From an uncultured Lachnospiraceae bacterium (GTDB lineage Bacteria; Bacillota; Clostridia; Lachnospirales; Lachnospiraceae), in contig CANOEC010000004.1 of the NCBI GenBank assembly GCA_947564735.1, positions 1 through 64,000 of the forward strand: DNA of 64,000 nt. The letters are read 5' to 3'. Positions 8,407-16,292 of the stretch are shown here, piece after piece. Positions within the stretch are counted from its first letter, which is position 1, and each line of letters opens with the position of its first letter. Made by a program: the position numbers and the translations under genes. The notes beneath the pieces were generated by a model. The model saw only the letters and a program-made list of their open reading frames with translations. It was not told the origin of the DNA and did not search any database.

Positions 8407-9390
8407 CTATTTTGCAGCATGCCCGCCAAATACGCCGGACATTTCCATGCGGTCAAGCGCCTCATCCAAAGCCCTGACATCCATCTCTGTCAGATCCACT
8501 TCTGATGCCCCGGCATTTTCTATAAGACGGTGTTCCTTTCTGGAACCGGGAATCGGAACAATGTACGGCTTCTTGCGGATCATCCATGCAAGGGATATCT
8601 GGGCAGGCGTCGCCTGCTTTTCCCCTGCCATATCACGCACAAGGGCAAGGAGCTTTTCATTCGCGTCATAGGATGCATCCTGGTACTGCGGCATAAATCT
8701 CCGGAAATCCCCTTCTTCAAAGGTACTCCCTTTTCCAAAAGCATCCGTGAGGAACCCATTTGCCAGCGGGCTGAATGCCACATATCCCACATTCAGTTCC
8801 TCCAATACCGGGAACAGGCTCTCATGCCAGCGGGCCATCATGGAATAACGGTTCTGTACCGCCGCCACCTTGCAGACCGCATCCGCACGGCGCAGATACT
8901 CCTCCGTTGCCTCCGATATACCCCAATGAAGGATCTTTCCCTCTCTGATAAGCTCCTGCATTGTCCCCGCCACCTCCTCCGGCTCCACGTTTGGGTCAAT
9001 ACGGTGCTGGTAATAAAGATCGATGACTTCCGTGCCAAGCCGTTTCAGGCTTCCTTCCACAGAAGCACGGAGAGTTGCCGGGCGGCTGTCCACGGCAAGG
9101 CTGTCCCCCTCGTGCCGGACACCGCCTTTCGTGGCAATGACCACATGGTTACGGACGGGAGCAAGCGCCTCCCCCACAATTTCTTCGTTATATGAAACCG
9201 TGCCGTCCGCGCACAGCCCGGTATAGCATTCTGCTGTGTCAAAAAAAGTGTACCCCATATCCGCAGCCTTACGGATCATGCGGACAGCCTCGCCTTTGTC
9301 ACAGGCCGTCCCATAGGCATGGCTGAATCCCATGCAGCCAAGACCGATTTCAGATACATTAAGCCCGTTCCCTAAAATTCGTTTTTTCAT
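8407..9390 (-). CDS. Aldo/keto reductase, 327 aa
   Basis: A TIM-barrel NADP(H)-dependent oxidoreductase of the YdhF/AKR11-13-like type. The catalytic tetrad is visible as FFDTAECYTG (Asp and Tyr), VIATKGGV (Lys) and YYQHRID (His); a C-terminal IVPIPGSRKEHR binds the cofactor phosphate. Length is typical. It is 34 bp downstream of a second aldo/keto reductase gene, and both seem to be in one transcription unit with the esterase and alcohol dehydrogenase. The substrate is unknown. Confidence 0.92.
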   Translation of the reverse strand: MKKRILGNGLNVSEIGLGCMGFSHAYGTACDKGEAVRMIRKAADMGYTFFDTAECYTGLCADGTVSYNEEIVGEALAPVRNHVVIATKGGVRHEGDSLAVDSRPATLRASVEGSLKRLGTEVIDLYYQHRIDPNVEPEEVAGTMQELIREGKILHWGISEATEEYLRRADAVCKVAAVQNRYSMMARWHESLFPVLEELNVGYVAFSPLANGFLTDAFGKGSTFEEGDFRRFMPQYQDASYDANEKLLALVRDMAGEKQATPAQISLAWMIRKKPYIVPIPGSRKEHRLIENAGASEVDLTEMDVRALDEALDRMEMSGVFGGHAAK

Positions 9391-9423
9391 CCTGATCTTC
9401 CTCCTATCTCCTGCCGCTTTTTC

Positions 9424-10266
9424 TTATTTTCCGAGCCCGGTCAAAAATTCCACGGTTGCCGGGTCATAATGGGAGAAAAACAGGCTTTCCCCTTCATCCA
9501 GCGCTTTAATCGCAGCCATATCGCCGTCTGTAAGGGTAAAATCAAACACATCGAGATTCTGGATCATACGCTCCTTATGGGTAGATTTCGGGATAACCAC
9601 CACGCCGTTCTGAATCAGATAACGGAGAGCCGTCTGTGCTGCACTTTTATGGTACTTTGCCCCGATCTCGTTCAATACCCTGTTCTGGAAAAAGTCATTG
9701 CGCCCCTCTGCAAACGGTCCCCATGACTCATGCTGTACATGGTATTTTTCCATGATCTCATGCGCCTTTGCCTGCTGCTGGAATACATGGGTCTCTACCT
9801 GGTTGACGGCAGGCCGGGTCTCCACAAACTGACACAGATCAATCAGCCTGTCAGGATAAAAATTGGATACGCCTATCGCACGGACAGTCCCGTCTTTGTA
9901 GGCTTCCTCCATCGCACGGTAGGTTCCATAATAATCATTGAATGGCTGGTGGATGAGCAGGAGGTCGATATATTCCGTTTTCAATTTCTTCAGCGAATCT
10001 TCAATGGATTTCTTCGCTTTCTCATAACCGGCATTGGATATCCAGACCTTTGTGGTGAGAAACAGCTCATTTCGGGGAACGCCGCATTTTGTGACGGCTT
10101 CGCCAACGGCCTCCTCATTCGCATATGCCTGGGCGGTGTCAATGGAGCGGTAGCCCACGCTGATCGCATCCAGAACACAGCGCTCAGTCTCCGCTGCCTC
10201 CACCTGGTATACGCCGTATCCAAGAATGGGCATCCTGATTCCATTATTCAAAGTTACATATTCCAT
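9424..10266 (-). CDS. Aldo/keto reductase, 280 aa
   Basis: An AKR5-like (2,5-diketo-gluconate reductase type) enzyme. The tetrad is seen in SIDTAQAYANE, LTTKVWI and LLIHQP; VIPKSTHKERM binds NADPH. I chose ATG at 10266 (MEYVTLNNGIRMP), eight bases after AGGAGG; the ATG at 10272 is too close to that site. It is the first gene after the LysR terminator and heads the redox cluster. Confidence 0.92.
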   Translation of the reverse strand: MEYVTLNNGIRMPILGYGVYQVEAAETERCVLDAISVGYRSIDTAQAYANEEAVGEAVTKCGVPRNELFLTTKVWISNAGYEKAKKSIEDSLKKLKTEYIDLLLIHQPFNDYYGTYRAMEEAYKDGTVRAIGVSNFYPDRLIDLCQFVETRPAVNQVETHVFQQQAKAHEIMEKYHVQHESWGPFAEGRNDFFQNRVLNEIGAKYHKSAAQTALRYLIQNGVVVIPKSTHKERMIQNLDVFDFTLTDGDMAAIKALDEGESLFFSHYDPATVEFLTGLGK

Positions 10267-10334
10267 GATCATTTCCTCCTTGTATTTCGGCTGTTAAATG
10301 CCGGTCCGTATTATGCTTATTGTGTTTTCAGTAT

Positions 10335-10368
10335 AAAAAAAACGAGACCTTCTGGGAAGTCTCGTTTT
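10335..10368 (-). terminator. Intrinsic terminator after the LysR gene
   Basis: ACGAGACTTCCCAGAAGGTCTCGT hairpin (10341-10364) followed on the minus strand by a run of eight T. It separates the LysR gene from the aldo/keto reductase operon. Confidence 0.8.
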
Positions 10369-10403
10369 GTTCGTCAGTATGAACCTTAAGGTTGTAACTA
10401 ACA

Positions 10404-11312
10404 TTACGTCATCTGGTGTTCCAGGTTATACACCCTGACAACTGCTTCGATGCAGGCTCTGACAGCCGGGGATGGCTCGGAAGAGTGAAGAAGCCCAAAT
10501 GGGATTGCATGGTTCCAGTTGACAGGGATAATTTTCAGCAGAGGGTGTACATTCTGCCAGTTTGCCACGGCTACCAGAATATCGCTGCCATTTTCGCACT
10601 GGTTGAACGTTTCCGTACTGTAGAAATCAAAATTCACAATATGGATCTGCGGATGCCTCCTGGCAAGGTCATCGCGCAGGATATCCATCTGCTCCATCTG
10701 CCCCCGTTCCAGGATCATCAGGTTCTGTCCATGTAGATCGTCCGGCTCCAGCATATCTTTCTCCGCCAAGGGATTGCTAAGCGACACTGCACAGCAGAGC
10801 GGCGCCCTGCAAAGCTCCAGTCCGTCGCACTGTCTGTATTCCAATAACCGGTCATCAAAAATACCCGCTACCATGTCAATATTCTGTCCGAGATTTTTTA
10901 AGATCTCACGGGCATTTTCCGGCGTATTCTCAAAAGGCACAAGGTTAAACTTCATTTCCGGGCAGAGTGCATGGATTTTCGGCCATAGCTCTACAAGAAT
11001 CTGTGCAGGCGTCATGGGCGATGTGCCAATGCGGATAACCGCCCCTTCTTTTTGCCATGCATTTTGGGCTCGTATTATGGAATCTTTTGCATACTGGATG
11101 ATATATTTGGAATCACGGTAGAAAGACTTTCCTGCCTCTGTCAACAGAAGCCCCCTATGTGTGCGCTCAAACAATATAATCCCCAGATTTGTTTCTAAAG
11201 AATTCATCTGCTTTATGACCGCATTGGGGGATATGTACAGTGCCTCTGCCGCTTTTGAAAAACTGCCGGAATCAGCAACCACAAGAAATGTTTCAAGCTG
11301 TGGGTTATACAC
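10404..11312 (-). CDS. LysR family transcriptional regulator
   Basis: About 302 residues. The winged helix-turn-helix is at the N-terminus (LETFLVVADSGSFSKAAEAL, then ISPNAVIKQMNSLE), followed by a substrate-binding domain beginning near RIGTSPMTPAQ. I chose the GTG at 11312 (VYNPQLETF) because AAGGTGAT lies just upstream and the length becomes typical; the frame is open to 11435. It lies directly upstream of the redox cluster on the same strand but has its own terminator, so it probably controls that cluster in trans. Confidence 0.85.
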   Translation of the reverse strand: MYNPQLETFLVVADSGSFSKAAEALYISPNAVIKQMNSLETNLGIILFERTHRGLLLTEAGKSFYRDSKYIIQYAKDSIIRAQNAWQKEGAVIRIGTSPMTPAQILVELWPKIHALCPEMKFNLVPFENTPENAREILKNLGQNIDMVAGIFDDRLLEYRQCDGLELCRAPLCCAVSLSNPLAEKDMLEPDDLHGQNLMILERGQMEQMDILRDDLARRHPQIHIVNFDFYSTETFNQCENGSDILVAVANWQNVHPLLKIIPVNWNHAIPFGLLHSSEPSPAVRACIEAVVRVYNLEHQMT

Positions 11313-11561
11313 CGGGATCACCTTCTTCCTGGTCTTTATGGGAACTGTATTTTTTCCGTCTGTCAGACGGTTTATCCGCACCATAAGGAATTTTCTGCTG
11401 CTTCTTTTACAGAAGTATAGTCGAGCATACAGCACCTCCTCTTACAAAAGTTTCTTTATATTATATACGGATAAACGAATAAATTCAAGATAATTTTATA
11501 GTAAGTCATGACCTCCAAAGTTTCCTAAAATAAACATACAAATTCCTCCCTACTCATATAA

Positions 11562-11774
11562 TTATTTTTCCAGCATCATCAAGTAATTGTCCAGCCTTGC
11601 ATTCACATAACCCGCAAACAGCTTTTCCATTGCGCCTAAATTATGTTTTACATGATATTCATCAAACGCATTATAATAAGAAATGCGATCTGAAAACTTA
11701 ATGTCAATCGGCGGGTATCCGGCCTTCATTAATTCCAGATTTACAAGCAGCCGCCCGGTTCTGCCATTTCCATC
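11562..11774 (-). pseudogene. fic: 3' part of an interrupted fic gene
   Basis: Starting at the GAT codon at 11774 the frame reads DGNGRTGRLLVNLELMKAGY and continues for 70 residues to a stop. This is the second half of the Fic active-site motif (HxFx[D/E]GNGRxxR) and the C-terminal helices. The matching first half ends at 28037. The frame in the raw sequence extends 21 bp upstream into the element, giving a meaningless MTCEPCS lead. Without the N-terminal domain it cannot be an AMP transferase. Confidence 0.85.
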
Positions 11775-11795
11775 AGAACATGGTTCACAAGTCAA
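11772..11795. other. attL junction of the element
   Basis: ATC core (11772-11774) shared with the right junction, followed by an inner arm at 11776-11795. On the minus strand this arm reads TTGACTTGTGAACCATGTTC and matches 16 of 20 positions of the right arm. The symmetry centre falls in the TC (GA) dinucleotide, as expected for a large serine recombinase. Confidence 0.75.
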
Positions 11796-11995
11796 GGATT
11801 ATTTTCATCCTCTTCAAATTCGCTCATGTCAGTAAAATCATCAGGGGAGTTGATAAACCCTCTTCTAAGGTAATCATTTCCACCATCAACCGAGCAGCAG
11901 CCACATTTACAAGTCACAAAATCATGTCGATATGAAGAAGTGATAATATCTCCACAATGATTGCATTTTATAGCGTTCTTAATAATCCTTCTCAT
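11792..11995 (-). CDS. Small Cys-rich protein (DUF7695-like)
   Basis: A 67-residue protein starting MRRIIKNAIKCNHCGDIITS with paired cysteines CNHCG and CKCGCC that could hold a zinc ion, then VDGGNDYLRRG. I recognise the pattern as a short domain common in Firmicutes accessory DNA, with no known function. It is the outermost gene at the left end; its stop codon lies 17 bp inside the junction. Repeat copy A lies upstream and may carry its promoter. Confidence 0.65.
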   Translation of the reverse strand: MRRIIKNAIKCNHCGDIITSSYRHDFVTCKCGCCSVDGGNDYLRRGFINSPDDFTDMSEFEEDENNP

Positions 11996-12104
11996 TTTGC
12001 TGCTCCTTCCTTTAATGATAACAAGTATAATACATTTTGTTTGTTATGTCTATTTATAGAAGTATTAATTGATTGATGATTTTTCTTTTCTTTTTGGTTA
12101 ATTA

Positions 12105-12300
12105 TTCTATGTATGTTTTTTGATATATTTCAAGTAAAAATAATTTTTTATGTCTATATATAAATAGATATAATAGAAGGGTTCTTCAAACCCACGGAAA
12201 TTCAATGTAAAACGTCAAGAGGGGGTGCATGGAATGCCCCACTGGTGGGGCATGACACGCCCCCCTCTTGACCGCCGCCCAAGTTCCAAGCCATCTATTA
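12105..12300. repeat. Long repeat copy A with nested hairpin
   Basis: About 195 bp that align without register change to 20445-20640. Shared parts include tgatatatttcaa, agatataatagaagg, gttcttcaaaccc and gccgcccaagttccaagcc. The core is an outer stem GTCAAGAGGGGG (12214-12225) with CCCCCTCTTGAC (12261-12272) and an inner stem ATGCCCCAC/GTGGGGCAT. Function is unknown: single-strand origin, terminator plus promoter, or recombination site are all possible. Confidence 0.8.
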
Positions 12301-12301
12301 C

Positions 12302-12328
12302 CATACAAAAAGAGAGCCGAAGCCCTCT
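12302..12328 (-). terminator. Terminator of the metalloprotease gene
   Basis: On the minus strand AAGAGGGCTTCGGCTCTCTT is followed by TTTG. It lies 14 bp after the protease stop codon. The same GGGCTTCGGCTC hairpin type ends several genes of the element. Confidence 0.7.
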
Positions 12329-12341
12329 TAATTCTCTTATA

Positions 12342-13409
12342 TTATAAAGATACCATATCAGCCCTACAATATCCTTCCTGTCCATTAATATCTACTTTAT
12401 ACCAAGTTCCATCAACATTTATAGCAGTTGATTGAACACTATCACCTATTTCAATCGTAGCAATAACAGGATTATAAAAATCATCAGCACCAGAATAAAT
12501 CCAGATGGCTTTATACTCTGCATACAGAGTAACATAATTTTCTTTAAATCCGTCATCCGCTCCAAGTGCGCCAGTGCTTACAAGGCTTTCTATTGCCGTA
12601 TAGCTTTGTGTCTTATCCAGATTACCCATATAATAACGTGCTACCGATTCTGCAAAGGATTCACGAGCAGTTTCATAATGTCCTTCTCCACCCCATTCAG
12701 CAGCAGTAATACTTTCCCATTTGCTGGTATAAGAATATCCACCAAAGTTATCAAGAGCGTGTCCAGCTTCGTGGTATAGAGTTTTCTTTCTGTCAGTAAT
12801 ACTAGCAGCCATTACATAAATATCACTTCCTTTTGTGCAACCAGAAGCATTATTATCAGTTATTGTGTATTGTGAAATATCATCCACAATGTTAATGCTG
12901 TTTAAATGGTCTGTAAGGAATGAGGGCATATTAGAAATCCAGCCAATCACGGTATTATAATCGGTATCATTTACAGAATCAGTAATATAAACAGAAATAC
13001 CATTCACATATATATTACTTTCTCTTGTAACAACAGGAGCATCCTGTTTTACTTCTTCTTCAATAGTTTCAGGAATCTCTTGTATAGGTTCTTCTGCAAT
13101 ATCGTTCTGAATCGGTTCTTCAACTACTGGTTCAACAGATTCATCAGCTTCTACCGTTTCAGGGGATTCAGTTCCTAGTTTGGTTACTGGTATCACTTCT
13201 TCATCAATCACGTATTCTTTTACTGTTTCAATCTCAACAGTGTTTTCAATTTCTTCAATAGGTTCTTCTTTTTGTATCTCAAAAGTAAGATTCATTTCAT
13301 CATTATTTGCAGTTACATATTCAGGCTCAATTTTTGTAATCAGGTTAGTGCTGAATATGCTTGTTGACATTAAAAGTGCAAATAGCATTTTTACAATATT
13401 TAGCTTCAT
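12342..13409 (-). CDS. Secreted anthrax-lethal-factor/PPEP-like metalloprotease
   Basis: A 355-residue secreted protein. A signal peptide covers about residues 1-34, followed by an acidic Glu/Pro/Val-rich linker (about 45-130). The catalytic domain carries the zinc motif HEAGHALDNFGGY (His213, Glu214, His217) and the third ligand in ESFAES (Glu near 254). This matches the M34 lethal factor and Pro-Pro endopeptidase pattern (HEFGHAVDDYAGY in lethal factor, from memory). The C-terminus (about 310-355) resembles a bacterial SH3 domain that may bind cell wall. It has its own promoter (13470-13499) and terminator. Cleavage of surface proteins is likely; whether it has PPEP specificity is not shown. 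Confidence 0.8.
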   Translation of the reverse strand: MKLNIVKMLFALLMSTSIFSTNLITKIEPEYVTANNDEMNLTFEIQKEEPIEEIENTVEIETVKEYVIDEEVIPVTKLGTESPETVEADESVEPVVEEPIQNDIAEEPIQEIPETIEEEVKQDAPVVTRESNIYVNGISVYITDSVNDTDYNTVIGWISNMPSFLTDHLNSINIVDDISQYTITDNNASGCTKGSDIYVMAASITDRKKTLYHEAGHALDNFGGYSYTSKWESITAAEWGGEGHYETARESFAESVARYYMGNLDKTQSYTAIESLVSTGALGADDGFKENYVTLYAEYKAIWIYSGADDFYNPVIATIEIGDSVQSTAINVDGTWYKVDINGQEGYCRADMVSL

Positions 13410-13466
13410 TGTTCAATTCTCCTTTATATTTAATATAGCCATTATCGGCTTGTTTTCTTTTATACC

Positions 13467-13503
13467 TATATTGTACACCTTTAAAGGATAACAAGTCAAA
13501 TTA
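13467..13503 (-). promoter_or_regulatory. Promoter of the metalloprotease gene, twin of 21624-21659
   Basis: On the minus strand TTGACT (13494-13499) and TACAAT (13470-13475) are 18 bp apart. The spacer holds the palindrome ACCTTTAAAGGT. Nearly the same 36 bp occur upstream of the RHH gene at 20989, so the two genes may share a regulator. Confidence 0.65.
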
Positions 13504-13913
13504 TCAAAAACGTAATTATGAACAAATTGTAAACAATCGACGAGATTGCGTCGAAAATTCAGGCAATGGGGAAATTATCACTTTTAATCACCAGAACGCA
13601 GCCACGTCGATTTCATGAAAATCGTTCGTCAATATGCACAAAAAATCGGGCAAAAAAGCACCTTTTAAGGCTCTGAAAATGCTTAAAAAGGCGATTTTTT
13701 TGTGCAATTTTACAACGCAAAAATAATGGATTTTTGAAGCATCTTTTTTCACTGGATTTTTACTGGTTATGCTGAAAAAATCAGAACAAAAGCACTGATG
13801 CACCAGAACAAAAAAGAACACCCTGATATACAGAGTGTTCCACACGGCAAATAAAAAAAATATATATATAATTTTTTCTCTCACTTATTATTATATCACA
13901 CACTTTTCAGAAG
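13504..13913. other. Gene-free leader region of the protease, with repeated motif and hairpin
   Basis: GCAGCCACGTCGATTTC at 13598-13614 recurs with one change at 21791-21807 upstream of the twin promoter. A hairpin GAACAC (13816-13821)/GTGTTC (13835-13840) with a T-run on the minus strand looks like a terminator. A 98-codon frame here (13588-13884) reads as low-complexity and lacks a convincing start, so I treat the region as non-coding. Confidence 0.5.
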
Positions 13914-13942
13914 TCAAAAAAACACTCTTGAATGAGAGTGTT
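13914..13942 (-). terminator. Terminator of the tyrosine-recombinase-like gene
   Basis: On the minus strand AACACTCTCATTCAAGAGTGTT followed by TTTTTTT, starting at the stop codon. Confidence 0.8.
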
Positions 13943-14903
13943 AATTATTTTTGAGGTAGTGTGTAACAGATACATCCAGTCTATTATGTCCGAGGGCTTG
14001 ACTTAATACGTATATATCATCACGTTGCCACACATTACCATCTCTATCTTTATATACATCTGATTTAATCTCTTTTGTATAAGAATTTCCGTCTTTATCT
14101 TTGTATGTTTTTAATTCTCTTCTAGGCGGATAATTCTCTAGGATTTTATCTCTTAATTCCTTATTATCCTTTATTTCGTCATATAAACCTTGACAGTATT
14201 CCCTTCTTAATCCATGCACATCAATTTCTTTCGGAATACGAGGAAACATTTTCTTTTCTCCATTCACCCTTGCTTCATCAACAATTCTTTTTACATCATC
14301 CTGATATTTGTCTAAAACAGGAGTAAGTCTATTTCTTCCACCTTTACTTTTAAAGAAATTGACATATAGTTTGCCATCTATTTCAGTAAAGCAGCTAGGA
14401 GTTAATTTATTTATATCTTTTCTTCTTCCACCAGTCGCAAGACATACCGTAAAGAGGTCTTTATATTTTCCGTCTCTGGAATGGTATGTATCATTTTTTG
14501 TTTCCCCTCTACTTCTCTTTATATCTTTTGGAGTTCTAACAGGGATTTTATCTATCTGAATTGTTTCTCCATATAACATTCCAAGTGCGCTTCTTTCTGT
14601 TTTTACCGTCCAAGCAGAATAACCGTTTTCAATTCTATCTTCTATATATTCCTTTGCATAAGGCTTTACTTCATCAAGGCTTCTTACCTTTTTAATTCCT
14701 TTTTCTTCATTCAGCCAATTCGCAAATTTTAAACATTCTTTTTTGTATGTATTATAAGATTGTTCGGAATAAATCTTATATGTACTTTGTCCAAATGTTA
14801 ATCCAGCTTCTTTTTTCGCCTGATATTTAGATTGTCCAAATGCTATTTTATCTTTTAAATCGCCTACAATTAGTATGCTGATTTTTTGCTTTTTTGCTTG
14901 CAT
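13941..14903 (-). CDS. Tyrosine recombinase family protein (possible TcpM-like relaxase)
   Basis: A 320-residue protein with a SAM-like N-terminal core-binding region (about 45-125) and a catalytic domain with all key residues: TGGR (Arg160), HGLRR (His230, Arg233), GHNRLD (His306) and the nucleophile in THYL (Tyr316) four residues from the end. Integration is better explained by the serine recombinase at the right end, so this protein probably has another job: multimer resolution or, as in TcpM of pCW3 (established for that plasmid), DNA mobilization. The 1.1-kb non-coding region upstream with arrays and hairpins fits an origin of transfer. RBS GGAG precedes ATG at 14903. Confidence 0.75.
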   Translation of the reverse strand: MQAKKQKISILIVGDLKDKIAFGQSKYQAKKEAGLTFGQSTYKIYSEQSYNTYKKECLKFANWLNEEKGIKKVRSLDEVKPYAKEYIEDRIENGYSAWTVKTERSALGMLYGETIQIDKIPVRTPKDIKRSRGETKNDTYHSRDGKYKDLFTVCLATGGRRKDINKLTPSCFTEIDGKLYVNFFKSKGGRNRLTPVLDKYQDDVKRIVDEARVNGEKKMFPRIPKEIDVHGLRREYCQGLYDEIKDNKELRDKILENYPPRRELKTYKDKDGNSYTKEIKSDVYKDRDGNVWQRDDIYVLSQALGHNRLDVSVTHYLKNN

Positions 14904-15404
14904 ATATAATCTCCTTTTTTATTTTTTCTGTTAAGAACCAAAGTTCCTAAGTCGCTATAAAGTAATAATTTGTGACCTAAAAATAGGTTTTAGACCAGCT
15001 TTTTTTAAATGCTGCTGTCTGCATCTTTGATGCATCCAGAATCATTTCTTCCTACCCAAAACAATTTTGGATGACTAACATTTAAAAAGTTTACTCCATA
15101 ATACAGATTAAAATTTACTATTTAATTTTTCGCTTCTCCTTCCTAACACTTTTTTAAGATAACGCTGTTTGACGTTACATCTGTACTATAAATTTTTTCG
15201 CCTACACTACTGGAAAAACCACAAACAGGAAAATACTTGTTCGTGTATGCTTACTTAAAACAATTTGTTTTTGCATTATTCATCACCAGAAGGTGATATT
15301 ACTAAAAAAAATTAACTTGATACTTATATTTTACCGCAGTTTTCTTGTATTTCAAAAATCCCCAGAGGTATATAAGCCTTGAAAGAATCCAGCTTTTTTC
15401 TTCT
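14904..15404. other. Gene-free leader region upstream of the tyrosine recombinase gene
   Basis: AT-rich with several short hairpins read on the minus strand: AGGAAC-tttg-GTTCTT near 14935-14950, CCTATTTTTAGG near 14982 and GATGCATCAAAGATGC near 15030. No open frame with a ribosome site was found. It may be the mRNA leader or part of a transfer/partition region together with the array to its right. Confidence 0.4.
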
Positions 15405-15705
15405 TAATACGCATTATTTTTCTCATTATGTGATAGGGCTTTTATGCGTATTATTCTTTGCCCCTCTTATTACGTATTATTTAATTTAATGCGTATTATT
15501 TTATTATTACGCTTTAATTTGAGTTTCCTTTATTACGTATTATTCAATTTAATACGCATTAATTTGATAATATGCATTATTTCTCCTGATTCTTATTACG
15601 CATTATGGATTTAATACGCATTAACTTATTTATTACGTATTAGCTGTCCTTCCCTTTATCACGCATTACCAAATTAATACGTATTGTTCCGTTTTATGCG
15701 TTTAA
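15405..15705. repeat. Five 63-bp units, each with three 12-bp palindromic sites
   Basis: Sites of consensus TAATACGYATTA start at 15405, 15424 (degenerate), 15442; 15468, 15487, 15505; 15531, 15550, 15568; 15594, 15612, 15631; 15657, 15675, 15694. Unit starts are exactly 63 bp apart. Within each unit the offsets are 0, 18 or 19, and 37. TAATACGTATTA is itself a perfect palindrome. Such phased arrays are typical of plasmid partition sites or iteron origins. A ribbon-helix-helix protein of the element is the likely ligand (inference). Confidence 0.9.
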
Positions 15706-15728
15706 TAATTTTCTGGATTTTCTTTTAT

Positions 15729-15910
15729 TTGACTTTTTTAGATTTTCTTGCAGTATCTTTTGATAGTATTAAGATATAAATGTAATGCACGATTTTTTAG
15801 TTTTTGCAAGTAAAATATTTTTAAGAAAATTTTTTAAGAAATATTTGTCTTGACATTCCTTAAATTTCTTGCAGTATCTTTTTGTTTAAAATAAGATAAA
15901 AATATTATGC
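15729..15910 (+). promoter_or_regulatory. Tandem duplicated promoter/operator pair
   Basis: Two imperfect direct copies of about 70 bp. Each has TTGAC (15729, 15850), then cttgcagTATCTT (15754, 15875) and AAGATA (15771, 15893), giving an inverted repeat TATCTT/AAGATA. TTGCAG with TAAGAT at 16- or 17-bp spacing is the alternative promoter reading. Transcription to the right would end at the terminator at 15966-16007, making a short RNA. The function is unknown. Confidence 0.5.
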
Positions 15911-15965
15911 CAATTTTTAATAAGTTAATCCAAATTTTTTTCAAAAAAGCACCAAATCATTTATT

Positions 15966-16007
15966 ATCGCCGTTGACGGCTAGCGCCGTCACCAACGGCG
16001 ATTTTTT
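15966..16007 (+). terminator. Strong terminator right of the promoter pair
   Basis: ATCGCCGTTG (15966-15975) pairs with CAACGGCGAT (15993-16002), with inner stem GACGGC/GCCGTC and six T following. No coding gene lies before it on the plus strand, which implies a non-coding transcript. Confidence 0.75.
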
Positions 16008-16027
16008 AAGTTAATTTTGCTTTTTTA

Positions 16028-16082
16028 CACGGGAAGCTCGTTTACATACTAGATAAACCTAGTATGTAACCACCTTCCCGTG
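16028..16082. repeat. Two-tier 55-bp hairpin
   Basis: Outer stem CACGGGAAG (16028-16036)/CTTCCCGTG (16074-16082) and inner stem TTACATACTAG (16042-16052)/CTAGTATGTAA (16059-16069), separated by small internal loops. It has no T-run, so it is not a terminator. Its size and place beside the palindrome array suggest a nick or crossover site. Confidence 0.7.
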
Positions 16083-16292
16083 TCTCTTATCGCCTTCACT
16101 CTCCCGAATGATTTAGTGTTTTTTCATCCGTTCCAGCGTCATCGACACACCGCCTTATCTGCCCGAAATCCTCTACGGATTTTATCGCAGATGCAGCGGT
16201 AATTCTGCTATGAATCCAGCAGAATTTTTTTCTTCTTATGGTCTTATCAGACCATAAAAATAAGAGCCTTACGGCTCTTAAATAATGCAATG
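16083..16292. other. Non-coding stretch with terminator hairpins
   Basis: AATTCTGC (16201-16208)/GCAGAATT (16219-16226) plus T-run is a plus-strand terminator. AAGAGCC (16262-16268)/GGCTCTT (16273-16279) with T-run on the minus strand ends the small gene at 16293. A 64-codon frame here has no ribosome site and covers these hairpins, so I do not call it. Confidence 0.55.

Noticed and set aside
13588-13884. 98-codon minus-strand frame in the protease leader
   Set aside because: No ribosome site, low-complexity hydrophobic content, and it covers a terminator hairpin and the repeated GCAGCCACGT motif.
15405-15705. CRISPR array
   Set aside because: The 63-bp period is due to short palindromic sites with varying spacing; there is no 25-35 bp constant repeat with unique spacers and no cas gene.
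16096-16290. 64-codon frame between hairpin and 67-aa gene
   Set aside because: No ribosome site; it spans two intrinsic terminators.
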